A stretch of DNA of 6,516 nt from an uncultured Moheibacter sp. (GCA_937875605.1 CALLXZ010000509.1:1-6516), one strand, 5' to 3'; positions 1-5,938 are shown, numbered from the stretch's first letter. A program made the numbers and translations. Notes: generated from the sequence alone by a model not told the origin.

Positions 1-233
1 GCTTTGCATTTGATTCCGAAATGATTATTAGCTACTTCTGCTAACCGGCTTTGTCCGCCACCGGTTTCCAGAATTCCTTGTGACAGCGTGATACTGGCAG
101 GAACTTTATACAATTCCATTTCCTCTACAGCGAGAAGCGCATGTTTACGTATGTAATCCAAATCCCGTGATTCTTGGGCAAAAATTTGTGAACAAAACAA
201 TAAAATAAGTATCCCTAATTTTTCTTTCATCAT
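1..233 (-). CDS. Exported glucosaminidase (GH73-like), N-terminal part only
   Basis: The first 77 codons of a gene that leaves the window on the left. Seen: an N-terminal signal peptide (basic start, hydrophobic residues about 7-19, likely cut at IFA|Q near residue 19), then a helical stretch and the motif GILETGGGQSRLA at 53-65, followed by NNHFGIKCK at 69-77. Known of the family: in GH73/FlgJ-type N-acetylglucosaminidases the Glu of E-(T/S)-G-x-G is catalytic (here Glu56), and NN-x-FGIK is the conserved block after it. Such enzymes cut the glycan strands of peptidoglycan in the periplasm or at the cell surface; Bacteroidota members often carry C-terminal LysM repeats, which cannot be checked here. 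The chosen ATG (231-233) overlaps the TGA stop of the preceding PLP-enzyme gene as ATGA, which suggests translational coupling; a second ATG follows immediately (228-230). Substrate and role in wall remodelling are inferred. Confidence 0.85.
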   Translation of the reverse strand, partial: MMKEKLGILILLFCSQIFAQESRDLDYIRKHALLAVEEMELYKVPASITLSQGILETGGGQSRLAEVANNHFGIKCK

Positions 234-1141
234 AAAATCAATGTTTTATTTCTCTTATTTAATTTTTGATTCATTCCCTCATTCCCCTGGATTCCACCGG
301 TGTGAACCGCAAGAACTTTGGTATTGGACGAAAAAAAGCCGTTTTTAATTAATTGATCAAGTCCAAACATCATTTTTCCAGTATAAACTGCGTCCAAAGT
401 TACGTCAAATTGGTCTTTAAATTCGTTAATAAAATCGATTAATTCAGGATTGACTTTGGCATAACCGCCGAAATGATAATCGGAAACAAGCATAAAATTG
501 GAACGTCCTGTCCAATTTTTTATTTCATCATTTAGAAAATCTGAATCTTTTAATGCCGGAAATCCTATTATTTTTTGGTGTTTTTTAGCGGAATTTATAA
601 TTCCCGAAATCGTTCCTCCTGTTCCGACGGCACAACAGATGTAATCAAATTCTTTTGTTTGTTGGTTTAAAATTTCTTCGCAGCCTTCTACTGCCAGATG
701 ATTGGTTCCGCCTTCGGGTAAAATGTAAATTTCTCCGAATTCGGATTTCAATTGGTCTAAAAAATCAGGATTTGTTTTGTTTTTATATTGCTCTCGCGAA
801 ATGAATTTTAGTTTCATTCCGCAGTTTTTTGCAAATTTCAAGGTTGGATTTTCAGGGAACTTTAATTCGAATTCTTCTCCACGAATGATTCCTATGGTAG
901 GAATTTTAAATTCTTTTCCAGCCGCTGCTGTAGCGGAAATGTGATTGGAATAAGCGCCACCGAAAGTCAGTAAGGCGCTATAATTTCCTTTTGTAAATTC
1001 GATTAAATTGTATTTGAGTTTTCGAAATTTGTTTCCTGAAATAGTGGGATGAATTAAGTCCTCCCGAAGTAAATGCAGTTCAACTTCTTTTTCTTTTTTT
1101 AAGAATTGAATTTTAGAATTTATTTCGGGGAATTGAATCAT
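230..1141 (-). CDS. PLP-dependent D-cysteine desulfhydrase / ACC deaminase family enzyme
   Basis: A complete 303-residue cytoplasmic enzyme of the tryptophan synthase beta (fold type II) superfamily. Seen: SGNKFRKL at 35-42 with Lys38 as the expected PLP Schiff-base lysine; GGAYSNH at 61-67, the substrate-carboxylate/catalytic Ser-Asn region; PEGGTN at 142-147; the phosphate-binding loop GTGGT at 173-177; YTGK at 253-256; HTGG at 280-283. Known: true ACC deaminases carry Tyr-Glu-Gly-Lys and HLGG at the last two sites, while bacterial D-cysteine desulfhydrases such as DcyD carry Tyr-(Ser/Thr)-Gly-Lys and HTGG. This protein follows the second pattern at both sites. The likely reaction is therefore D-cysteine to pyruvate, H2S and ammonia (or a related D-amino-acid elimination), although automatic annotation would often say ACC deaminase. 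Its ATG overlaps the stop of the upstream HExxH gene and its own stop overlaps the next start, so all three genes look translationally coupled. It is slightly shorter than typical members (about 325-340 residues). Confidence 0.88.
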   Translation of the reverse strand: MIQFPEINSKIQFLKKEKEVELHLLREDLIHPTISGNKFRKLKYNLIEFTKGNYSALLTFGGAYSNHISATAAAGKEFKIPTIGIIRGEEFELKFPENPTLKFAKNCGMKLKFISREQYKNKTNPDFLDQLKSEFGEIYILPEGGTNHLAVEGCEEILNQQTKEFDYICCAVGTGGTISGIINSAKKHQKIIGFPALKDSDFLNDEIKNWTGRSNFMLVSDYHFGGYAKVNPELIDFINEFKDQFDVTLDAVYTGKMMFGLDQLIKNGFFSSNTKVLAVHTGGIQGNEGMNQKLNKRNKTLIL

Positions 1142-1464
1142 AAATAGTTAGTGAAATTCCAAACCTTTCTTTTGTTCAAATAGCTTAAATCGTATTCGTT
1201 TGCATACGCTTCTTTTTCAAAACTGATGTTAAAATAGGCGACAAGCGGGTTTCCGAATTGAATCCAGCGAATTAAAAATTCAGTTCCGTACCACAAAAAG
1301 AAAAATACCCAAAGCAATTCGATCTGCTGACGCAGATGTATTTTTTCATGATTTATGATTTTTAGGTTTTCTTTCAATTCTCTATCACGTAGAAAAATGA
1401 ATGGATAAATGGCAAGTCCACGAAAGTTTTTTGCAAATAACCAAGAAATAACGACGACAAACAT
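1138..1464 (-). CDS. Small membrane protein with HExxH motif (minimal M56/BlaR1-like)
   Basis: A 108-residue protein that fits a Bacteroidota hypothetical family known to me only by pattern. Seen: an N-terminal hydrophobic stretch (2-10) and a second short one ending in PFIFLRDREL (21-30); NHEKIHLRQQ at 38-47, giving His39-Glu40-x-x-His43; a hydrophobic, probably membrane-spanning segment at about 48-66; then NPLVAYFNISFEKEAYANEYD at 72-92. Known: M56 (BlaR1/MecR1) and M48 peptidases use HExxH plus a downstream Glu in an ExxAD-type motif as zinc ligands. Here Glu85 in EAYAN could be that third ligand, with Asn89 where Asp is usual. The order and spacing resemble the peptidase core of Bacteroidota M56 proteins, but the multi-helix N-terminus and sensor domain are missing. 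It may be a small metalloprotease or a relic; activity is not proven. It is linked by ATGA overlap to the downstream PLP-enzyme gene and lies 9 bases after the lipoprotein gene. Confidence 0.75.
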   Translation of the reverse strand: MFVVVISWLFAKNFRGLAIYPFIFLRDRELKENLKIINHEKIHLRQQIELLWVFFFLWYGTEFLIRWIQFGNPLVAYFNISFEKEAYANEYDLSYLNKRKVWNFTNYL

Positions 1465-1473
1465 TTGATTGAA

Positions 1474-1971
1474 TTAAGGAGTTTTGGGTTGTTTATAATC
1501 CATTTTCAGGTTGAATTGGACAGCGAATTTTTGCTGTTCGGTCAATAAAGAATTCTCCAATTCCAAAAATTGTTTGAAGCTATCCTGCGTTTGTTTGTAA
1601 ACGCCTTCGGGAAGAGATTCTAAACGATCTGGTGAATTGAATTTGAACAAAATACTGTCGATACCCGGCGTTTCACCAAAATAGGTTTTCACATATTTAA
1701 AATAGTCAACGGCTGATTTTTTAAAGGATTTGTTTCCCTGAAAGTCCTGCAAAGCTTCGGTTTTTTCTAATCCTTTTTCGGCTGTACCAACCATTTCACT
1801 GCGGTGTTTCTGGATCTGTTCATACGTAATTTCGGGGTTGAAAATCGAGTCCATGCTTGCTACGATTTCCAACTGGGGTTTTATGATAGTGTCATTATAG
1901 CCAATGGCTGTTTCACCATTACATGAAAGAATCCCAAAACTCAGAATTAAAAAATAGAAAAATGGTTTCAT
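1474..1971 (-). CDS. Lipoprotein, uncharacterised
   Basis: A 165-residue predicted lipoprotein. Seen: MKPFFYF start with Lys2, a hydrophobic core, and lipobox GILSC with Cys17 as the lipidated residue. The mature part is mostly helical and charged: a YNDTIIKPQLEIV segment (25-37), a helix-rich middle with KSFKKSAVDYFKYVK (81-95), and a C-terminal ELENSLLTEQQKFAVQF helix (138-153). The pattern (YND near the start of the mature chain, long helices, a QQKFA end) reminds me of the LIC11966-type surface lipoproteins, but this is recall rather than a search result and is tentative. No acidic surface-export signal follows Cys17. An in-frame ATG 33 bases upstream (2004) was rejected because it pushes the lipobox to residue 28 and would lie ahead of the predicted transcription start of the promoter at 1987-2014. 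Function and partner are unknown; it probably sits on a membrane facing the periplasm. Confidence 0.78.
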   Translation of the reverse strand: MKPFFYFLILSFGILSCNGETAIGYNDTIIKPQLEIVASMDSIFNPEITYEQIQKHRSEMVGTAEKGLEKTEALQDFQGNKSFKKSAVDYFKYVKTYFGETPGIDSILFKFNSPDRLESLPEGVYKQTQDSFKQFLELENSLLTEQQKFAVQFNLKMDYKQPKTP

Positions 1972-1986
1972 CCAAAAAGTTTGAAT

Positions 1987-2014
1987 CAAATTTAAGAAAT
2001 TCAATTGAAATCAA
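1987..2014 (-). promoter_or_regulatory. Internal promoter ahead of lipoprotein gene
   Basis: On the minus strand TTG (2012-2014), a 17-base spacer, then TAAATTTG (1987-1994) match the Bacteroidota primary sigma-factor consensus TTG-N(17-23)-TAnnTTTG in every fixed position. Transcription would start near 1980, about 9 bases before the ATG at 1971. The -33 element overlaps the DinB stop codon. It would allow the last four genes of the cluster to be expressed apart from the upstream ones. This is a motif match only, and AT-rich DNA gives chance matches. Confidence 0.55.
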
Positions 2015-2478
2015 CGAATTGTCAATTTTTTCAGCAAAACAATTTGCCCTAAATGATAATAAGCGTGCTCAATCATTGCGTCTACATTCCGCTGATACGT
2101 TCCGTATTTTTCATCGACAAAAGGTTCTTGTAATTTTTCGTCGTGTAATTTTTCAACGAATTGAGCAAATTTTTCTGCATCATTCCAGAATTTAGTTAGA
2201 AAATCGGTCCATTGATTTTGAGAATTAATTGGCGGAAAATCAAAGCTAAATTGGTCTTTGATGTCAAGTGTTCCTCCTTTGAAAACTTGGTTGATTCCGT
2301 TTATGTAATAATGAATGTGCTGCGCTAAATCCGCAATGGTATTGAGGTTTTCTGTTTTCTGTACGGAGAGTTTCCAATCCAGATTTTCCAATTCATTTTT
2401 GTAATTGGTATAGGCGATAAATGTTCCGTTCAGGATGACTTCGCGGAACCGGTTTGCCAATTTTTGAGATGCATTCAT
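2011..2478 (-). CDS. DinB-fold family protein
   Basis: A 155-residue soluble protein with the four-helix-bundle pattern of the DinB/YfiT superfamily. Seen: NTIADLAQHIHYYINGI at 46-62 with His54 in the family's usual first metal-ligand place, and MIEHAYYHLGQIVLLKKL at 135-152 with His138 and His142 spaced H-x3-H. Together these form the typical divalent-metal His triad. Length is normal for the family. Known: DinB-fold proteins are metal-binding; some are thiol transferases (bacillithiol, mycothiol) and many are stress-induced, but most have no known reaction. They are unrelated to DNA polymerase IV, which shares the name DinB. The substrate here cannot be told from sequence. The gene starts 8 bases after the TPR gene, with no Shine-Dalgarno sequence, and its stop codon lies within the internal promoter that serves the next lipoprotein gene. 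Confidence 0.88.
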   Translation of the reverse strand: MNASQKLANRFREVILNGTFIAYTNYKNELENLDWKLSVQKTENLNTIADLAQHIHYYINGINQVFKGGTLDIKDQFSFDFPPINSQNQWTDFLTKFWNDAEKFAQFVEKLHDEKLQEPFVDEKYGTYQRNVDAMIEHAYYHLGQIVLLKKLTIR

Positions 2479-2486
2479 GACGTGCT

Positions 2487-3290
2487 TTAATTATTCAAAA
2501 TCGTTTCTAAATATACTTTGTTTATATGTTCATTATATGAATCACGCATGATGACACTTTTTCGGTAAAGCTCGATGGCTTTTTCTTTATGCAGGGAATA
2601 TTTTTCAGATTGATTTAGAAATTTGTAGGATTGGCCAAGGTAATAATGTGTTTCGGCGTTTTCATTTTCTGTTAATTGTTTAATAAGTGTCTCAATCGCT
2701 TTTTCATAATTCTTAATTTCAAAATAAGTTACACCCAATTGGTAAAAATCATATAAACCCATGATGTGGTCTTGCTGCGATAATTGTTTTTCGAAAATCT
2801 CAATCGCTTTTTCTTTTTCTCCCAATTGGCTATAGGAAATTCCTTTTACGAAATTCAAGTGATAATCGCCGTTATGGGTATGTCCCAAATCGAATTTAGT
2901 GATGGAAGCCAAAGAGTCAATATCGCGAATTGCTCCTTCATAATCGGCAAAGAATTTGGCTTTCAAACCAGCACGGATTCCAAGGTATCCTTCCGGATCG
3001 TATTTTACTGCATCGTTTACTAATTTAAACCATTCTACAAAATCCCCTGATTTTACATAAGCGACCGATTTTTCCCGATAAGCCGGAGAATATTTTGGAT
3101 TGATTGCAATTATAGAATCACACCCTTCCATATATTCTTTTTGAAATTGGTAAATAGGAGAGGCGTTTAATTTTTCCAACATTGAACATGCTTTGTAATT
3201 AAGCGAATCTCCTTGCATTTTATAATAATTACAATTTTCACCTTGAGCGAAAATTATAACTGGAAATAAGAATAAAATCAAATTTTTCAT
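2487..3290 (-). CDS. Exported TPR-repeat protein
   Basis: A 267-residue protein with a type I signal peptide (MKNLILFLFPVIIFA|Q, cut near residue 15) and several tetratricopeptide repeats. Seen: repeats at about 67-100 (AYREKSVAYVKSGDF), 103-135, 143-172 (GISYSQLGEKEKAIEIFEKQL), 180-208 (YQLGVTYFEIKNYEKAIETL) and 214-245 (THYYLGQSYKFLNQSEKY); the third and fourth are the most canonical. Cysteines at 20, 35 and 57 in the region before the repeats could form disulfides. TPR domains bind other proteins, so this is probably a periplasmic scaffold; no partner can be named. Its ATG overlaps the stop of the upstream lipoprotein gene by four bases (ATGA), so the two are probably made in fixed proportion and may act together. 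It does not resemble any specific TPR family that I recognise. Confidence 0.88.
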   Translation of the reverse strand: MKNLILFLFPVIIFAQGENCNYYKMQGDSLNYKACSMLEKLNASPIYQFQKEYMEGCDSIIAINPKYSPAYREKSVAYVKSGDFVEWFKLVNDAVKYDPEGYLGIRAGLKAKFFADYEGAIRDIDSLASITKFDLGHTHNGDYHLNFVKGISYSQLGEKEKAIEIFEKQLSQQDHIMGLYDFYQLGVTYFEIKNYEKAIETLIKQLTENENAETHYYLGQSYKFLNQSEKYSLHKEKAIELYRKSVIMRDSYNEHINKVYLETILNN

Positions 3291-3799
3291 GGCAGGATTT
3301 TTAAAATTTTACCATCTTTTATTTTAAAAATTAAGTACTGATAATAATCTATCACACTATCGTTGTAATATTTCACATTCCAGCCATCCAAACTTTTGGT
3401 GATGGTAAGTAGTTGATCTGTAATGGATTTGTCAAATTCTTTTTCTTGGTAATTCTCATCAGATCCCAAAATTCTAAATCGGTCTGTTTTACCTTCACAA
3501 TTCACAACAAAGCGAATTCTAATAAGTCCTGATTCTTTTTTTACAATTTCTGAATTATACTTTTTTTCGAATGTTTTATCAATGGCAATTTTTTCACCGT
3601 TGTATTCAATTCCTCCCGAATTATTGAAATATTGAAAAACATATTTCGGATAACACAATTTAAAATCAGGATTGTCAAGTTTTGGGTCAAATTCTATATC
3701 GCCAATATGACGTGGTGGATATTCTTCCTTTATGATTTTAGATTCTTGTGCACATGAAAGAAACGATGCAAGTAAGAAGGTTAGGTAAATTGGTTTCAT
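3287..3799 (-). CDS. Lipoprotein with TonB-C-like domain
   Basis: A 170-residue predicted lipoprotein. Seen: a signal peptide ending in lipobox SFLSC with Cys16, a linker of about 60 residues that includes KLCYPKYVFQYF (47-58), then GLIRIRFVVNCEGKTDRFRI at 91-110, LLTITKSLDGWNV at 130-142 and YQYLIFKIKDGKI at 153-165. The pattern G-x-(I/V)-x-(I/V)-x-F-V-(V/I)-(N/D)-x-x-G-(K/R), followed by a helix ending near a Trp and a final strand, is that of the TonB C-terminal fold used widely in Bacteroidota. Unlike real TonB there is no membrane anchor helix with a proline-rich spacer, so a role in energising outer-membrane transporters is unlikely; protein binding in the periplasm is more plausible. 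The TonB-C assignment is inferred from pattern alone. The gene follows the methyltransferase gene after 9 bases and overlaps the TPR gene by four. Confidence 0.72.
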   Translation of the reverse strand: MKPIYLTFLLASFLSCAQESKIIKEEYPPRHIGDIEFDPKLDNPDFKLCYPKYVFQYFNNSGGIEYNGEKIAIDKTFEKKYNSEIVKKESGLIRIRFVVNCEGKTDRFRILGSDENYQEKEFDKSITDQLLTITKSLDGWNVKYYNDSVIDYYQYLIFKIKDGKILKILP

Positions 3800-3808
3800 G
3801 GGCTAAAG

Positions 3809-5137
3809 TTAGTAATTTTTAATCCTCCAGGGTTTTGGATAATAATTATTGGAACGGTTTCCAATAAATTTCACAAATCCCAATCCCAGATTCTGATAGG
3901 TAAGCAGATAAATTCCTTTTTCATCTAAGTCGAGCTGTGGATCGTTGCCCCGCAGAAATTGCAAAGTAGTTTCTGCCTCTACATCCACTTCGGGAAAGAT
4001 ATGCAGATGTTTGTAAAAGCTCGCTAATGCTTGCGCCGGAATGAAATCTTTGCCTTTCATTTCGCCCAATTCAATTCCTGAATAAACGATGTTTAATCTC
4101 TTTGAAATGAAGTTTTTAACTGTTCTAAGTTCTTCCGTTTCCCAAACCAATTTTTCCTTTTCCTGAATGATGTTTTTGCTTTCAGTCAATTCCGGAACCT
4201 GAATGTTTTTCTCTTTTTTAAAAGGAGGAACGGGTAATAAACCCAAACCAGAATTCTTTTTGACCACTGAAACAAAAAGTCCTTCACCTTTGACTTTATG
4301 CGGATAAAAATAATATCCGAAACCACCTTTAAATTCAATTTCTGTAATTCCCCAACTCTTCGGAAAATCAAACCGAAGGGAACTCAAATCAAATTCTTCA
4401 CATGCCCAACTGACCAATTCTTCATTCTCTTTCGTATTAAACGTACAAGTGCTGTAAACCAAATATCCATCCTTTGCCAAACCGGGTAAGATATTTCCGA
4501 GAATTCGTTTGGAGCGTTCCGAGCAAAGTTGACAGTTGGCTTCCGACCATTCGCGAAGCGCAACCGTATCTTTCCTGAACATTCCTTCGCCGCTGCAAGG
4601 TGCATCGACTTGGATATAATCGAAAAATTCTTCAAAACCTGAGAAATCCTTTGGATCATTTTGTGTGATGATGATGTTTTCGCTGATTCCCAAACGAATG
4701 TGGTTTTCTTTGAGAATTTGTGCTCTCGGTTTAATGACTTCGTTGGCTATTAAAACCGAATTTTCATCCAATAAACTTTGTAGCAGAGTCGATTTTCCAC
4801 CCGGAGCGGCGCATAAATCCAAGGCTCGTTGTGGTTTTATATTGGGATAAATCCGCTGAAGGATTTCACCTAAAATCATAGAAGATGGTTCCTGCACGTA
4901 ATAGGCTCCTGCATGCCAAAGCGGATCGGTAATGAATTGTTTTTTTTCGGCCAGGTATTTTCCGTTTTCAAACCATGGGATGGATTTCTCATTCGAAAAG
5001 ATTTCTTTTTTCTTGGAAGGATTTAATCTTATGGAAGGAAAAGTCTCGGATTTGTAAGCAACCAAAAACGAATCAAATTCATTTTCAGGCAAACGGTTTT
5101 TCATTCGTTCAATAAATGCAGATGGAAGTTTACTCAT
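3809..5137 (-). CDS. rsmF: 16S rRNA (cytosine-C5)-methyltransferase, RsmF/NOP2 family
   Basis: A complete 442-residue SAM-dependent RNA m5C methyltransferase acting on ribosomal RNA in the cytoplasm. Seen: N-terminal SIRLNPSK (35-42); VQEPSSM (81-87); SAM-binding motif DLCAAPGGK at 107-115; motif IV DAPCSGEGMFRK at 178-189 with Cys181; motif VI YSTCTFNTKENE at 228-239 with Cys231. Known: this family uses two cysteines, the one in STC as nucleophile and the one in PC to release the product. YFYPHKVKGEGLFVSV (276-291) and the C-terminal block GLGFVKFIGNRSNNYYPK (418-435) match the RsmF (YebU) branch, with a PUA-like RNA-binding tail, rather than RsmB, which has an N-terminal NusB-like domain. 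E. coli RsmF modifies C1407 of 16S rRNA; the same site here is inferred. The start is the ATG at 5135-5137; an in-frame TTG three codons upstream lies in the -7 promoter element. It is the first gene of the leftward operon. Confidence 0.93.
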   Translation of the reverse strand: MSKLPSAFIERMKNRLPENEFDSFLVAYKSETFPSIRLNPSKKKEIFSNEKSIPWFENGKYLAEKKQFITDPLWHAGAYYVQEPSSMILGEILQRIYPNIKPQRALDLCAAPGGKSTLLQSLLDENSVLIANEVIKPRAQILKENHIRLGISENIIITQNDPKDFSGFEEFFDYIQVDAPCSGEGMFRKDTVALREWSEANCQLCSERSKRILGNILPGLAKDGYLVYSTCTFNTKENEELVSWACEEFDLSSLRFDFPKSWGITEIEFKGGFGYYFYPHKVKGEGLFVSVVKKNSGLGLLPVPPFKKEKNIQVPELTESKNIIQEKEKLVWETEELRTVKNFISKRLNIVYSGIELGEMKGKDFIPAQALASFYKHLHIFPEVDVEAETTLQFLRGNDPQLDLDEKGIYLLTYQNLGLGFVKFIGNRSNNYYPKPWRIKNY

Positions 5138-5143
5138 CAATTG

Positions 5144-5172
5144 CAAAAGTAAATATTTTCAATTTTCTTGAA
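5144..5172 (-). promoter_or_regulatory. Promoter of the leftward operon (rsmF)
   Basis: On the minus strand TACTTTTG (5144-5151) followed by CA fits the Bacteroidota -7 element TAnnTTTG exactly. The -33 position, after an 18-base spacer, reads TTC (5170-5172) instead of TTG, so it is weaker there. Only six bases separate the -7 element from the ATG at 5137, so the transcript would begin at or within a few bases of the start codon. It is the only good match upstream of the methyltransferase gene. Confidence 0.5.
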
Positions 5173-5221
5173 CTGATAATAATTCTATGTGTAGTAATAA
5201 AATGACTGAATGTAAATATTT
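5149..5221. repeat. Two copies of a 10-base direct repeat in the divergent promoter region
   Basis: GTAAATATTT occurs at 5149-5158 and again at 5212-5221. Each copy contains the self-complementary core AAATATTT. The first overlaps the edge of the leftward -7 element and its spacer; the second runs into the rightward -33 TTG. They could be binding sites for one regulator of both promoters, but in a region this AT-rich chance is a good explanation. Confidence 0.3.
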
Positions 5222-5248
5222 GCGAATTAAATTAGTTTTATAACTTTG
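5220..5248 (+). promoter_or_regulatory. Promoter of the exported protein and sirtuin genes
   Basis: TTG at 5220-5222, an 18-base spacer, and TAACTTTG at 5241-5248 match the Bacteroidota consensus at every fixed position. The predicted start lies near 5255, giving a leader of about 12 bases before the ATG at 5267, with no Shine-Dalgarno sequence, as is usual in this phylum. It diverges from the leftward promoter at 5144-5172. Confidence 0.65.
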
Positions 5249-5266
5249 AAAAAACCTTATTTTATC

Positions 5267-5923
5267 ATGAAACAATTTTATTTTTTCAGTATAATTTTTC
5301 TACTTTTTATTTCTGTTAAGAGCCAGGTGGTCGTTGGAGGAGTAGCAATTGGCTATACTCGTGATGTTGAAGGATCTGTCGTACTTAAAAAGGGAGAGAC
5401 TATTTCTGGAAAGTTAACGATACCGGGTTCATTTGATCAAAAAGTGAAAGTTAATGGGAAGAATATTTCTTCTTCCGAAATTGATCATATTGACGCTTAT
5501 CATCCTAAAAGTGATAGAATTTTCAGGTTTCAATTTATAGATTTAAAACGTTATAAAAATAATGGCGAATTGAAAACTTGGCAAAATGGGCCGGGTTGGA
5601 TCGTGTTAGCGCAATCAGGAACCAAAGCGGCTTTGTATAATTTTGCGCCACAATACAAAATGAATGCAGACGGAGATTTGTTGATGCAGATGCAACATCA
5701 TTCGGCATTTCCTTTTTTTGGGTTGAAAAAGGATTCCAATGAGGCAATCATGATTTCTCTTTCCAGTAGCGATTCTGCCTCGGAAATCGGAACCCGCAGT
5801 TTTTTTATCAAAAGTGCCAAACAGTTTTTTTCAGACAATGCATCTTTGGTTCAAAAAATTGATAAAAAAGAATTAGGAATAGAAGACATAAGAACGATTT
5901 TCAATTTATATAATCAGGATTAG
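5267..5923 (+). CDS. Exported protein, uncharacterised
   Basis: A 218-residue protein that I do not recognise. Seen: an N-terminal signal peptide (Lys2, hydrophobic core 4-16, likely cut at VKS|Q after residue 19), then GSVVLKKGETISGKLTIPG (36-54), KVNGKNISSSEIDHIDAYHPK (61-81), an aromatic and basic strand region (85-100), and GPGWIVLAQSGTKAALY (108-124). The C-terminal stretch FFSDNASLVQKIDKKELG (187-204) plus a final helix ending in LYN resembles the short conserved tail (LVxKIxNKEF, then helix, then YN) found on many secreted Bacteroidota proteins of unknown function. The middle looks beta-rich. There is no Cys, so it is not a lipoprotein, and there is no catalytic motif. The start is the ATG at 5267; an in-frame TTG at 5246 lies inside the promoter. 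The sirtuin gene begins 15 bases after its stop, so the two probably share a transcript. Confidence 0.82.
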   Translation: MKQFYFFSIIFLLFISVKSQVVVGGVAIGYTRDVEGSVVLKKGETISGKLTIPGSFDQKVKVNGKNISSSEIDHIDAYHPKSDRIFRFQFIDLKRYKNNGELKTWQNGPGWIVLAQSGTKAALYNFAPQYKMNADGDLLMQMQHHSAFPFFGLKKDSNEAIMISLSSSDSASEIGTRSFFIKSAKQFFSDNASLVQKIDKKELGIEDIRTIFNLYNQD

Positions 5924-5938
5924 TACAATTTGTCAAAA

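Noticed and set aside
1972..2004. Upstream ATG for the lipoprotein at 1474-1971
   Set aside because: It would place the lipobox Cys at residue 28 behind an odd N-terminal extension, and it lies ahead of the predicted transcription start.
1923..2195. Plus-strand open frame of 90 codons across the lipoprotein/DinB junction
   Set aside because: It is antisense to two well-supported genes, has an unnatural composition and no recognisable domain.
2011..2478. DinB as DNA polymerase IV
   Set aside because: The protein is only 155 residues with a His-triad four-helix pattern and has no polymerase motifs; the shared name is historical.
2784..3023. Plus-strand open frame antisense to the TPR gene
   Set aside because: It lies wholly opposite a confident coding region and shows no family signal.
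3804..3811. Possible -7 element TAACTTTA before the TonB-C-like lipoprotein gene
   Set aside because: The last base deviates from TAnnTTTG and no TTG lies 17-23 bases upstream; read-through from rsmF explains expression.
4186..4850. Several short open frames on both strands inside the methyltransferase gene
   Set aside because: All are shadows of the rsmF reading frame, whose catalytic motifs span the same bases.
5138..5146. TTG start three codons before the methyltransferase ATG
   Set aside because: The TTG overlaps the predicted -7 element and adds only three residues; the ATG at 5137 gives the family's usual N-terminus.
5246..5266. TTG start upstream of the exported protein
   Set aside because: It overlaps the TAACTTTG promoter element, and the ATG at 5267 gives a normal signal peptide.
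5535..5747. Minus-strand open frame opposite the exported protein
   Set aside because: It is antisense to a gene with a signal peptide and good promoter, and has no domain signal.
5924..5938. Separate promoter for the sirtuin (TACAATTTG)
   Set aside because: The spacing inside the -7 element is one base too long and no TTG sits at the right distance; co-transcription with the upstream gene is simpler.
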